Shown: piece by piece, positions 1 to 7,999 of the stretch
Position numbering within the stretch: the stretch's first letter is position 1
Layout: every line of letters begins with the position of its first letter
Assembly: GCF_001469875.2 (NCBI RefSeq)
Contig: NZ_LOPW02000017.1
Coordinates: 485,410 to 544,837, forward strand
DNA length: 59,428 nucleotides
Origin: Haloferax marisrubri
GTDB taxonomy: Archaea; Halobacteriota; Halobacteria; Halobacteriales; Haloferacaceae
Direction of reading: 5' to 3'
The notes under the pieces: model-generated
What the model saw: the letters and a program-made list of their open reading frames with translations, nothing else
What the model was told of the DNA's origin: nothing
The model's database searches: none
Translations under genes and position numbers: made by a program

Positions 1-1
1 C

Positions 2-496
2 GACATGACGCCGTTCGAGAAGGGTACGCTCCGCGGCGACGGCAGCGGTCGGATGGCCGTCGAACCGTGGCTCCCCCAGCAGTACAAGTGGGCTAACGTC
101 TCCGCAATCGGCCTCGCGGCCGGTATCCTCGGCGGCTGGGCGTGGCTCGTCACCGGGAGCTTCTTCCTCGGCTACGGCATCTCCGCGGCGAGCCTGCTGT
201 TCCTGCAGCTCGGCGTCGAGAACTTCCCCGTCACCCACCACATCACGCTCGGAGGCTCGTCGTTCGCGGCGGTCGCCGCGCCGATGGTCGGCGGCAGCGA
301 ACCGCTCATCCTCGTGGCCGGCGCAATCGGCGGTCTCGTCGGCGCGCTCCTCGGTGAACTCACCCAGCGCGTCGCCTACGCGCACTCCGGGACCCACGTG
401 GACCCGCCGGCGATGTCGATTACCATCTACTCGCTCCTCCTCGGCGTGCTGTTCCTCCTCGGGGTCATCCCCAACGCGGCGTACCTCGGGCTCTAA
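2..496 (+). CDS. C-terminal part of a multi-pass membrane protein, probable glycerol-uptake related (5' end outside window)
   Basis: The reading frame is open to the left edge, so the first in-window Met (position 5) need not be the start. The visible part is hydrophobic, with about four membrane segments (starting near WANVSAIGLAAG, FFLGYGISAAS, ILVAGAIGGLVG and TIYSLLLGVLFL) and no soluble catalytic domain. The neighbours downstream are HPr and the dihydroxyacetone kinase subunits. From memory, in Haloferax the gene between glycerol kinase and the HPr gene is a putative glycerol-transport membrane protein called GlpX; this assignment rests on context, not on a motif I can see. A T-run follows about 40 bp after the stop. 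Membrane protein is certain; the transport role is inferred. Confidence 0.75.
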   Translation, partial: DMTPFEKGTLRGDGSGRMAVEPWLPQQYKWANVSAIGLAAGILGGWAWLVTGSFFLGYGISAASLLFLQLGVENFPVTHHITLGGSSFAAVAAPMVGGSEPLILVAGAIGGLVGALLGELTQRVAYAHSGTHVDPPAMSITIYSLLLGVLFLLGVIPNAAYLGL

Positions 497-533
497 CCGC
501 CCGGACGCCCCCGGCCCCGCACACGTCGTTCAC

Positions 534-545
534 GATTTTTTCTTT
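534..545 (+). terminator. T-run terminator after the first gene
   Basis: Six T, one C and three more T lie 40 bp downstream of the stop codon at 494-496 and before the next promoter. Archaeal RNA polymerase stops at such T-runs without needing a hairpin. Confidence 0.5.
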
Positions 546-565
546 GCCGCGTTCCGCAACCGGTA

Positions 566-574
566 GCGATAACG
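566..574 (+). promoter_or_regulatory. TATA-like box of the HPr gene
   Basis: GATAAC is centred 26 bp upstream of the ATG at 597, which predicts a transcript starting at or next to the start codon (leaderless), the common haloarchaeal pattern. Confidence 0.45.
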
Positions 575-596
575 CTCCGCGGTCGATACCCGACGT

Positions 597-872
597 ATGG
601 AACGCATCGTCGCCGTCGTCCCGAAAGACGGCCTGCACGCTCGTCCCGCCTCCCAGTTCGTCGAGACCGCGAACTCCTTCGACGCCGACATCCAACTCGG
701 CCGCGCCGACGGGGACGACCTCGTCCCCGCCGCCAGCATGCTCGCCGTCACCGGACTCGGCGTCGGCCACGGCGAGGAGATTCGCCTCGTCGCCGACGGC
801 GACGACGCGGAGGCCGCCCTCGACGCGCTCGAAGAAGTGCTCTCGACGCCCGAAGCCGGCGACGAAGAATAA
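597..872 (+). CDS. ptsH: HPr phosphocarrier protein
   Basis: A 91-residue protein of normal HPr size. HPr takes phosphate from enzyme I and passes it to EIIA-type proteins. The phosphorylation motif GLHARPAS places the active His at residue 14, followed by Arg16. The second conserved region (AASMLAVTGLGV) fits the end of the HPr fold near the bacterial Ser46 site. Its likely partner is DhaM, encoded convergently 85 bp away; no enzyme I is in the window. HPr and dhaM converge, and a GC hairpin with a T-run lies between them. The start is supported by a TATA-like box 26 bp upstream. Confidence 0.95.
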   Translation: MERIVAVVPKDGLHARPASQFVETANSFDADIQLGRADGDDLVPAASMLAVTGLGVGHGEEIRLVADGDDAEAALDALEEVLSTPEAGDEE

Positions 873-886
873 AACGAAACGGCGGT

Positions 887-913
887 CCGCCGCGTCCCGC
901 GGCGGTCTCTTTT
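887..913 (+). terminator. Hairpin plus T-rich terminator between ptsH and dhaM
   Basis: A perfect 8-bp GC-only inverted repeat (887-894 and 898-905) with a 3-base loop is followed directly by TCTCTTTT. It sits 15 bp past the ptsH stop, in the convergent gap before dhaM. Confidence 0.6.
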
Positions 914-957
914 CCGGTCGGGTCGGTGGCTCTGAAACCGGGTCGTCCCCGGCCGGC

Positions 958-1344
958 TCAGTTTAGTTTCCGGTAGTCGCGGGCGTCCTCGGCGCGCTCG
1001 ACGACCGAGTCGAGCGTCGCCTTCGCGCTCGTCGTCTCGACGGCCGCGTTGAGCGTCCCCTCCAGAACCGGCGCGTCCGCGATGACCGCCTCGGAGTCCA
1101 TCGCCATCTCGATGGCCAGCTCCGCGTTCATCACGGCGCTGCCGAGGTCCACGAGGACGACGACGCCGTCGCCGTCGTCGGCCTCCTCGATGCCGTCGCG
1201 GATGCGGTCCGGCGAGGTTCCGATGCCGTCTTCGTCCCCACCGGCGGGGACGATTCGGGCGTTGCCGCCGCCCATCTGCGCCGCGACCTCCGCGATTCCC
1301 TCGGCCGCCTTCGCGCTGTGCGAGACGACGACGAGGCCAATCAT
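958..1344 (-). CDS. dhaM: DhaM, phosphotransfer subunit of dihydroxyacetone kinase
   Basis: A 128-residue EIIA(mannose)-like protein that receives phosphate from HPr and rephosphorylates the ADP bound to DhaL, so that DhaK-bound dihydroxyacetone can be phosphorylated. The N-terminus MIGLVVVSHSA carries the phosphorylatable His at residue 9; the central VLVDLGSAVMNAELA segment is typical of the DhaM/EIIA fold. It is a single-domain DhaM, lacking the HPr and EI-like domains fused to the E. coli protein, which agrees with a separate HPr gene next door. Its ATG overlaps the dhaL stop by 4 bases (ATGA), indicating translational coupling. Confidence 0.93.
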   Translation of the reverse strand: MIGLVVVSHSAKAAEGIAEVAAQMGGGNARIVPAGGDEDGIGTSPDRIRDGIEEADDGDGVVVLVDLGSAVMNAELAIEMAMDSEAVIADAPVLEGTLNAAVETTSAKATLDSVVERAEDARDYRKLN

Positions 1345-2039
1345 TCGTCCCTCCCGACGGCGTCTTCGGCCCGCGCGTCGCGGTCGACCTCGCCGTCGAG
1401 GTACTCCTCGGCGGTCTCCAGTAGCTCTTCGAGAATGAACAGCGTGCTCGTCGCGCCGGGGTCCTGATGGCCGACAGAGCGCCAGTCGAGGAACGACGCG
1501 CGGCCCTTCATCGCCTTGATGGGAACGGTGAAGGCGACGCCGCGCTCGGCCGCGTCGACGGCCTTGGCGAGGGCTTCGAGCGGCGGGAGGTCGTCCTGCT
1601 CGATGGACTTCTTGTACGTGTGGACGGCGGGGACGAGCGCGTCGACCATCGTCTTCGCGCCGACCTGCGCGCCGCCGCGGTCCTTGACCTTATCGAGGTA
1701 CGCCTCGGCGAACGCCACCGAGGTCTCGGCGGTGATGCCGTCTTCGAACTCCTGGCTGGCGAACATGATAGAGCCGCCGTAGAGCGGGCCGGAGGCCCCG
1801 CCGACGTTCGAGATGAGCGTCGTCCCGACGTTCTTGACGACCTCGTTCGGCTCCATCTCGGCGAACTCGTCGCGCTTCTCGGCGGCCTTGCCGAAGCCGC
1901 GCTCCATGTTCGCGCCGTGGTCGGCGTCGCCGATGGCGGAGTCGAGGTCCGTGAGATACTCCTTCTCCTCGGCGAGGCGCTCGGCGACGTTGTCGAGCGC
2001 GTCCAGCACCGCTTCGCGTTGTGTCTCTGCGTCAGCCAT
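1341..2039 (-). CDS. dhaL: DhaL, ADP-binding subunit of dihydroxyacetone kinase
   Basis: A 232-residue protein. DhaL holds ADP/ATP with magnesium and transfers phosphate to dihydroxyacetone bound on DhaK. The metal-binding loop DLDSAIGDADHG is near the N-terminus, with Asp33, Asp38 and Asp40 as the likely magnesium ligands. GGASGPLYGGS and AAERGVAFTVPIKAMKGRAS are further conserved DhaL segments. The reading frame continues upstream into dhaK territory, but the ATG at 2037-2039 gives the correct N-terminus and has a TATA-like box 26-27 bp before it, so dhaLM seems to have its own promoter separate from dhaK. Confidence 0.95.
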   Translation of the reverse strand: MADAETQREAVLDALDNVAERLAEEKEYLTDLDSAIGDADHGANMERGFGKAAEKRDEFAEMEPNEVVKNVGTTLISNVGGASGPLYGGSIMFASQEFEDGITAETSVAFAEAYLDKVKDRGGAQVGAKTMVDALVPAVHTYKKSIEQDDLPPLEALAKAVDAAERGVAFTVPIKAMKGRASFLDWRSVGHQDPGATSTLFILEELLETAEEYLDGEVDRDARAEDAVGRDE

Positions 2040-2060
2040 GGCTGTCCTTCGTCGGCCTGT

Positions 2061-2070
2061 CGTTAATCCC
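2061..2070 (-). promoter_or_regulatory. TATA-like box of dhaLM
   Basis: On the minus strand GGGATTAACG is centred about 27 bp before the dhaL ATG (2039), predicting a leaderless dhaLM transcript. Confidence 0.5.
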
Positions 2071-2091
2071 TTGTCCCGCGGGACTGTTCTG

Positions 2092-2104
2092 CCGGAAAAA
2101 TCGG
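2092..2104 (-). terminator. Short T-run downstream of dhaK
   Basis: Minus-strand CCGATTTTTCCGG with five T lies about 85 bp after the dhaK stop and just before the dhaL promoter. It may separate the dhaK and dhaLM transcripts. Confidence 0.35.
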
Positions 2105-2185
2105 CGGACGTGTCGGGGGTCGTCGTGGCTGGTTTTCGGCGGTCGTCACCGCGCGACTCAGCCGGCCGACGACGCGGGTCGCCGC

Positions 2186-3184
2186 TTACTCGGTGACGGT
2201 CAGTCCGGGCGTCTCCGCGGGCGCGCCGAGCAGTTCCTTCAGTTCGTCGTCCACGCGGAGCACGGAGACCGAACAGCCCATCATGTCGAGCGAGGTCATG
2301 TAGTCGCCGACCCAGGCGTCCCACGTCTCGATGCCGCGGTCGCCGAGGATGGACTGGAGCTTGCGGTTGACGATGTACAGCTCGGACAGCGGCGTGCCGC
2401 CCATGCCGTTGACCATCGTCACGACCTCCTCGCCCTCGTCGAGTTCGAGGTCGTCGAGGACGTTCTCGGTCAGGTGTTCGGTTATCTCGTCGGCGCTCAT
2501 GACCTCCGCGCGCTCGGTGCCCGGCTCGCCGTGGATTCCGATGCCGAGTTCGATTTCGTCCTCGCCGAGGTCGAACGTCGGTTCGCCCTTCTCCGGGGTG
2601 ACACAGGAGGTGAGCGCCATCCCCATCGTGCGCACGTTGTCGACGACCTTCTCTGCGACCGCCGTGACCTCGCCGAGGTCGCCGCCCGCGGCGGCCTTCG
2701 CGCCGGCGCACTTGTGGACGAAGATGGTGCCCGCGACGCCGCGCCGGCCCGACGTGTACAGCGAGTCCTCGACGGCCACGTCGTCGTTGACGACGACCTG
2801 TTCGACCTCGACGCCCTCCATGGCGGCCATCTCGGCGGCGGTGTCGAAGTTCATCACGTCGCCCTCGTAGTTCTTGACGACGCAGAGGACGCCCTCGCCC
2901 GCGTCGGTCGCCTGAATCATCTCGTTCAACTGGTCGGCCGTCGGCGAGGTGAACACCTCACCGGCCGCCGCGCCGTCGAGCATCCCCTCGCCGAGATAGC
3001 CCGCGTGCGTCGGCTCGTGACCCGACCCGCCGCCGGAGACGACCGCGACCTTCCCCTCGACCGGCGCGTCGTCGCGGACGAGGACGTTCGTGCCGTCGAG
3101 CCGGCGCAGTTCGGGGTGCGCCGCGACCATCCCGTCGAGCATCTCGTCTACGACCGCTCCGGGTTCGTTGATGAGTTTCTTCAT
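2186..3184 (-). CDS. dhaK: DhaK, dihydroxyacetone-binding subunit of dihydroxyacetone kinase
   Basis: A 332-residue protein of full DhaK length. It binds dihydroxyacetone as a hemiaminal on a histidine and is phosphorylated by DhaL. The glycine-rich GGGSGHEPTHAGYLG segment (residues 51-65) and GIGIHGEPG with the substrate-binding His218 are both intact. Together with dhaL, dhaM and HPr it forms a complete cytoplasmic relay except for enzyme I. Dihydroxyacetone phosphate from this step enters the triose pool, as does the product of the GlpK/GlpA route. The ATG at 3184 is 24 bp downstream of a TATA-like box. Confidence 0.96.
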   Translation of the reverse strand: MKKLINEPGAVVDEMLDGMVAAHPELRRLDGTNVLVRDDAPVEGKVAVVSGGGSGHEPTHAGYLGEGMLDGAAAGEVFTSPTADQLNEMIQATDAGEGVLCVVKNYEGDVMNFDTAAEMAAMEGVEVEQVVVNDDVAVEDSLYTSGRRGVAGTIFVHKCAGAKAAAGGDLGEVTAVAEKVVDNVRTMGMALTSCVTPEKGEPTFDLGEDEIELGIGIHGEPGTERAEVMSADEITEHLTENVLDDLELDEGEEVVTMVNGMGGTPLSELYIVNRKLQSILGDRGIETWDAWVGDYMTSLDMMGCSVSVLRVDDELKELLGAPAETPGLTVTE

Positions 3185-3203
3185 GACTCACCGTCCATCA
3201 CGT

Positions 3204-3212
3204 TCGATAAGG
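3204..3212 (-). promoter_or_regulatory. TATA-like box of dhaK
   Basis: Minus-strand CTTATCGAA, preceded by a purine/T-rich stretch (ACTTTTGG), lies 24 bp before the dhaK ATG; a leaderless start is expected. Confidence 0.5.
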
Positions 3213-3367
3213 CCAAAAGTGTTGGTCAGCCGGAAGTCGAAGCCGGCGTCGTCTGCGAAAAATCGGGGCACGTCACCCCCCATTTCACGGGGGTCGATGG
3301 CGGCCGAGTACCGGTCGGCACGCCGACCGACGCGCCGACCAGCAGTTGGGGGGGCGCGCGAGCCGTC

Positions 3368-6300
3368 TCAGTCGAGTTGCGTGACCGCGATGGTCACCGA
3401 CACGTCCTCGACGTCCCACGTCTCGACCGTCTCGCCCTCGGCGCTTCCGAGGTCGAACTCGCGGGCGCGGACCTCCTCGGCGATGAGGTCGCGGTTCTCC
3501 TCGACGAAGCCGGCGACGCGCTCGTCATCGACCGCGAGCGACACGTCGATTTCGGCCTCGACGTCGAGGTCGAGCTGTTTGCGCATCTCCTGGATGCGGC
3601 GGATGACGTCGCGGGCGTAGCCCTCGGACTCGATGTCGTCGGTGAGCTCGGTGTCGACGTAGACCGTGCCGCCCTCGAAGTCGGCACCGCTGACGTGTTC
3701 CGGCGGCTCCGCGCGGTACGAGACCATCTCGTCGGTGAGGTCGTACGTCTCGCCGTCGACCTCGACGCCGGACTCGACTTCGGCGCGCGAGAGGCCTTCG
3801 ACGGCCTCCATGATTTTCTGGGCGTCAGCGCCGAACTCCGGCCCGATGACGCTCATCTGCGGCTCTGCGGTCTCGACGAGTTCGTCGAAGACCTCGACGA
3901 CCTGCACGTCGCGGGTGTTCACGCGCTCCGCGAGGAGGTCCGAGAGGGCTTCGACCGCGTCGGCGACGTTCTCGTCGTCGGACTCGACGACGATGCGCGA
4001 GACGGGCCAGCGGAGCTTGCGGCCGCCGAGTTGGCGGGCGTGCGCCGCGGCCTCCTCCACGTCGCGGAGGACGGCCATGTTGGCCTCCAGTTCCTCGTCG
4101 CGGCGCTCCTCGTCGGCCTCGGGGTACGACAGCATGTGGACGGACGTCTCCGAGCCGTCGAGTCGCTGGTACATCCGCTCGGCCATGTAGGGCGCGTAGG
4201 GCGCGATGAGCCGGATGGACTCCGAGAGCACCGTCGAGAGCGTGGCGTACGCGCCGAGCTTCGACGCCGAGTCCTCCTCGTCCCACATGCGCTCGCGGAT
4301 GGCCTTCACGTAGAAGCGCGACACGTCCTGCGTGATGAAGTCCAGAAGCGTGTTGAGCGCGGTGGAGACCTCGTAGTCGTCCCACGCGTCGGCCATCTCG
4401 GCCTCGACGGTCTGGAGCCGCGAGAGCACCCACTCGTCGACGACGGTGAGTTCGCCCGCCGAGAGGTCGGCCTCGGCGGGGTCGTAGCCGTCGAGGTCCA
4501 TGTACGGAAGCGGGAAGCGGAAGACGTTCCAGAAGATGTTGAGCGTCGACTGGGTGTCGGCGAGGCCGTCCCACTCGAACGAGAGGTCCACGCCCTGCTG
4601 GTCGTGGCTGAGGAGGTAGGCGCGAAGCGGGTCGCGGCCGGCGCGGTCGATGGCCTCCTCGGGCGTCACGATGTTGCCGACGGACTTGGACATCTTGCGA
4701 CCGTCCTTGTCGTTGGCGAAGCCGTGCATGATGACCTCCTTGTACGGCGACTCGCCGGTCGCGGCGGTGCCCATGCCGAGTTGCGACCAGAACCAGCCGC
4801 GGGTCTGGTCGTGCGCCTCGATGATGAGGTCGGCGGGCCACAGTTCGTCGTAGGCGTCCGTCTCGCCGGGGAAGTCGAGCGTGCCCCAGGTGGCGACGGA
4901 GGAGTCGATCCACACGTCGAACACGTCGGGGACGCGCTCGTAGGTCACGCCGTCTTCGGTGATGGTGATGGGGTCCACCGAGGGCCGGTGGAGGTCCACC
5001 GTCTCGGGGTCGATATCCTGGTCGGCGCGCTCGGCGAGTTCTTCGCGCGTGCCGACGACAATCATCTCCTCTGCGCCCTCGGCGTCGGCGTCCTGCGGAA
5101 CCCAGATGGGAAGCGGGATGCCCCAGTAGCGCTGTCGGGAGACGTTCCAGTCGGGCGCGTCGCTCACGAAGTCGCGGAAGCGGTTGTCGCGGGCCCACTG
5201 TGGGTGCCACTCGGACTCCTCGATGTTGTCGAGGAGTTGCTCTTTCACGTCGGTGACCGTGATGAACCACTGGTCGGTGGCGAGGAAGATGATGTCCGTG
5301 TCACAGCGCCAACAGTGGCCGTAGCGGTGGTCGTGCTCGCCGGCGTGGAGCAGGTGCCCGAGTTCGTCGAGGTCCTCGATGACTTCGGGGTTGGCGTCGC
5401 GGACGAACGTGCCCGCGTAGTCGCCGCCCTGCTCCGTGAACTCGCCTTTGTCGTCCACGGGGACGAACACGTCTAAGCCGAGTTCCTGCCCGCGGGCGAA
5501 GTCTTCCTGCCCGTGACCGGGCGCGGAGTGGACGAGGCCCGTGCGGTCGGCCTCGACGTAGTCGGCGGTGTACACCTGTCCCGCGCCCTCGAAGTCGGCG
5601 TACTCGGCGACGACGCCGTCGAGCGGGTGGTCGTACTCCCAGCCGACCATCTCCTCGCCCGAGACCTCCGAGAGGACCTCGTAGTCCTCGTAGCGGCCCT
5701 TCTTCAGGACCTCCTCGACGCAGGGTTCGGCGAGGTAGAGCACTTCGCTCTCGCCGTCCTTCTCGGCGCGGACCTCCTGATACGTCATCTCGCCGTCGAC
5801 GGCGACGAACGTGTTCGCGGGGATGGTCCACGGCGTCGTCGTCCAGATGACGAGGTTGCCCTCGCGGCCCTTCAGCGGGAACTTGACGTAGATAGACGGC
5901 GAGGTGATTTCGTCGTACTCGACCTCGTTGGCCGCGATGGCGGTCTGACAGCGCGGGCAGTAGTTGACACTGCGCTTGCCCTGTTCGACCAACCCGTTTT
6001 CGGCGACCTTCGAGAAGGCCCACCACGCGGACTCCATGTACTCCGGAGACAGCGTCTGGTAGGGGTTGTCCCAGTCCATCCACGCGCCGATAGACTGGAA
6101 GTCCTCGTCCATCGCCTCGCGGTTGCGGACGGCGAACTCCTTGCACTTCTGGATGAACTGCTCCATGCCGAACTCCTCGATGTCGCGCTTCGAGGTGAAG
6201 CCGAGTTCCTCCTCGACTTTGACCTCGATGGGGAGGCCGTGCATGTCGTAGCCGGGGCGGTCCGTGACCTGATGCCCCGTCATGCGCTTGTGCCGGATGA

Positions 6301-6499
6301 CGGCGTCCTTCAGCGTCTTGTTCCACGCCGTGCCGAGGTGCATCTGGCCGGACGTGTACGGCGGGCCGTCGACGAAGAAGAACGACGGGTCGTCGGCGTG
6401 TGCCTCCTTCGTCGCCTCGTACGCGTCGTTCTCGTCCCAGTACTCGCCGACGACGGACTCCACGTCCGACGGCGTGTACTGGTCTGCGATGTCTTCCAT
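3368..6499 (-). CDS. ileS: Isoleucyl-tRNA synthetase
   Basis: A 1043-residue class I synthetase that charges tRNA-Ile. HIGH-type motif GQMHLGT (His54), KMSKS at about residue 603 (GRKMSKSVGNI), two Cys pairs suggesting zinc sites (CPRCQ and HCWRC), and an acidic C-terminal anticodon-binding region are all visible. The frame stays open 28 codons further upstream, but the ATG at 6497-6499 (MEDIADQY) matches the family N-terminus and has a strong TATA box 22 bp before it; the longer start would lie upstream of that promoter. Confidence 0.97.
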   Translation of the reverse strand: MEDIADQYTPSDVESVVGEYWDENDAYEATKEAHADDPSFFFVDGPPYTSGQMHLGTAWNKTLKDAVIRHKRMTGHQVTDRPGYDMHGLPIEVKVEEELGFTSKRDIEEFGMEQFIQKCKEFAVRNREAMDEDFQSIGAWMDWDNPYQTLSPEYMESAWWAFSKVAENGLVEQGKRSVNYCPRCQTAIAANEVEYDEITSPSIYVKFPLKGREGNLVIWTTTPWTIPANTFVAVDGEMTYQEVRAEKDGESEVLYLAEPCVEEVLKKGRYEDYEVLSEVSGEEMVGWEYDHPLDGVVAEYADFEGAGQVYTADYVEADRTGLVHSAPGHGQEDFARGQELGLDVFVPVDDKGEFTEQGGDYAGTFVRDANPEVIEDLDELGHLLHAGEHDHRYGHCWRCDTDIIFLATDQWFITVTDVKEQLLDNIEESEWHPQWARDNRFRDFVSDAPDWNVSRQRYWGIPLPIWVPQDADAEGAEEMIVVGTREELAERADQDIDPETVDLHRPSVDPITITEDGVTYERVPDVFDVWIDSSVATWGTLDFPGETDAYDELWPADLIIEAHDQTRGWFWSQLGMGTAATGESPYKEVIMHGFANDKDGRKMSKSVGNIVTPEEAIDRAGRDPLRAYLLSHDQQGVDLSFEWDGLADTQSTLNIFWNVFRFPLPYMDLDGYDPAEADLSAGELTVVDEWVLSRLQTVEAEMADAWDDYEVSTALNTLLDFITQDVSRFYVKAIRERMWDEEDSASKLGAYATLSTVLSESIRLIAPYAPYMAERMYQRLDGSETSVHMLSYPEADEERRDEELEANMAVLRDVEEAAAHARQLGGRKLRWPVSRIVVESDDENVADAVEALSDLLAERVNTRDVQVVEVFDELVETAEPQMSVIGPEFGADAQKIMEAVEGLSRAEVESGVEVDGETYDLTDEMVSYRAEPPEHVSGADFEGGTVYVDTELTDDIESEGYARDVIRRIQEMRKQLDLDVEAEIDVSLAVDDERVAGFVEENRDLIAEEVRAREFDLGSAEGETVETWDVEDVSVTIAVTQLD

Positions 6500-6516
6500 A
6501 CCCCGTCCTTCTCGTG

Positions 6517-6526
6517 GATATATATC
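6517..6526 (-). promoter_or_regulatory. TATA box of ileS
   Basis: Minus-strand GATATATATC sits in an otherwise GC-rich context, preceded by CGTTTT. Its centre is 22 bp before the ATG, implying a leaderless ileS mRNA and fixing the start choice. Confidence 0.7.
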
Positions 6527-6934
6527 AAAACGGCGGGTCTGGTCCGCGTCGGCGGGACGTGCCGCCGGGTCGGACTCAGACACGGGAGACCCTCCGCTGT
6601 CGGTGGTCTGCTGGTCGCTGTCGATACGCCTGTCGGGTGTGGGTCGTGTGTCGCTCCATGTTGGGTTCCGGTGGTCGTGGTCACACCGGACGGGAGACCG
6701 CTGTCGCTCGGAAGTCGATACGGGCGGGAGTCGAGGATGAGTGAGATGCGAGGCTACTGCCCCGCAATAATGGGCGACGAGGCGACGACCGAGCGTCGGG
6801 ACTGGCCGACCGCGGGCGGGCGGGGGACAGTCCGTCGTCGTCGCATGCTGTTCGAACGAAGTCTCGGAAGCGACATAACGCTTACTCCGACGCCGACTCG
6901 CGGCCCGACGCCACCGCCACCACCGACGCCGACG
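6527..6934. other. Intergenic region without a supported gene
   Basis: About 400 bp between the ileS promoter and the stop of the next minus-strand gene. Several short overlapping frames exist, but all have Arg/Thr/Pro-rich composition without family features. A CCGACGCC-type microrepeat occurs near 6890-6930. I see no RNA gene here. Confidence 0.5.
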
Positions 6935-7537
6935 CTACCGGTCCGACCAGCGACCGACGCGGTGGGTGCCCACGATTGACTCGGCAGCCGACCCGTGCGT
7001 GGTTCCGGACTCGTCGCCGCGCTCGAACATCCGGAGCGTGGCGTTCGTCGGTGCGGCCCCTCTCGCAACGTCGAACTTCGAGAGGTGAGTGCAGACGAGC
7101 GTGTCGGCCTCGAACGGTTCGAGGTCGGCGGGCGGTGACCGACGAATCGGGAGTTCGGCGTCGCGCCAGCCGGTCCACGACGGCGACTGCGCGACGTTGT
7201 AGAACGCGGCGTCCTCGCGGGGCATCCGGACCTCGAACAGGAGGACGAACGAGTCGCCGTCGGCCCACAGCAGGTCGTTCGAGTACTGACCCTGCATCGC
7301 GCGGTCGGTGAACACGTCCGTCTGGTCGTCCGGCGGGTCGGCGAACAGCCACCCGCGGAAGTCGGCGTCGTCGGGGAACGACCCGTTCACGTACTGCTCG
7401 TCTGCCGGGTGGAGCTTCGAGTGGCCGGTGTCGGCGCGGATGCGACCGCTTGTGGTTCGTCGGGCGTCGGCGAGACAACCCGAGAGACCGGCAAGCGAGA
7501 GCGCGGCGGCGCTCGAAAGGAGGGCTCGGCGGTGCAT
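6935..7537 (-). CDS. Putative Tat-type lipoprotein of unknown function
   Basis: A 200-residue protein with an N-terminal twin-Arg (HRRALLSS), a hydrophobic stretch and a lipobox LSGC with Cys21, the usual haloarchaeal form of a membrane-anchored extracytoplasmic lipoprotein. The mature part is acidic with no repeats or catalytic motif I recognise; it contains a WLFADPPDD segment and a VLLFEVRMPR beta-like segment. It starts 26 bp after the stop of a small membrane protein on the same strand, so the two are probably co-transcribed. Function unknown. Confidence 0.8.
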   Translation of the reverse strand: MHRRALLSSAAALSLAGLSGCLADARRTTSGRIRADTGHSKLHPADEQYVNGSFPDDADFRGWLFADPPDDQTDVFTDRAMQGQYSNDLLWADGDSFVLLFEVRMPREDAAFYNVAQSPSWTGWRDAELPIRRSPPADLEPFEADTLVCTHLSKFDVARGAAPTNATLRMFERGDESGTTHGSAAESIVGTHRVGRWSDR

Positions 7538-7563
7538 GGTCGGCGCTGACGGCGGCTATCGGT

Positions 7564-7869
7564 TTAATCCCACGTAATCCACAGGAGGACCCCCAGCGCG
7601 ACCGCTTGGAGCACGTGGATTCCCATCAGCACCCGCCACGCCGCGGCAGGGACGGCTGTGGCGAACCAGACCGACAGCGTCGGGTCGACGAGGTAGTAGT
7701 AGAGCGCAAAGAGGCTCTGTGCGAGCAGAAAGACGCCGAAGACGACGAGGCCGAGCGCGTGCTTCGACCGGAACAGCAGGTAGTTGCGCCCCCAGATGCC
7801 GAGCATGACGACGAGGAACACGACGCTCGCGCCGAGCGAGAACCGCGCGGCGTCGACCCAGACGCTCAT
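7564..7869 (-). CDS. Small membrane protein, unknown function
   Basis: A 101-residue protein with three membrane segments (VVFLVVMLGIWGR, LVVFGVFLLAQSLFALYYYL, VLMGIHVLQAVALGVLLWI) and a short basic loop (RNYLLFRSKH). It lies directly upstream of the lipoprotein gene at 6935-7537 (26-bp gap), suggesting a two-gene unit. An overlapping frame on the same strand has low-complexity Arg-rich composition and was rejected. I recognise no family. Confidence 0.8.
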   Translation of the reverse strand: MSVWVDAARFSLGASVVFLVVMLGIWGRNYLLFRSKHALGLVVFGVFLLAQSLFALYYYLVDPTLSVWFATAVPAAAWRVLMGIHVLQAVALGVLLWITWD

Positions 7870-7999
7870 GGCCGTCGCTGGGCGCGAGGCGGGTCACGTC
7901 GTTGGGTTCGCGTCGGCGTCATTCGTTCGGGAGGTGGGTCGCTCGAATGCGGTGCCGGAGCGGGGGCGACCGAAGGGCGGATGGACGGCTCGCTCCGGG

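Noticed and set aside
2021..5476. Very long plus-strand frame opposite dhaL, dhaK and ileS
   Set aside because: It runs antisense to recognised genes and its protein is a mixture of charged residues with no family features; in GC-rich DNA long opposite frames arise by chance.
6584..6934. Several short frames between ileS and the lipoprotein gene
   Set aside because: They overlap each other in different frames and strands and none has acidic halophile composition.
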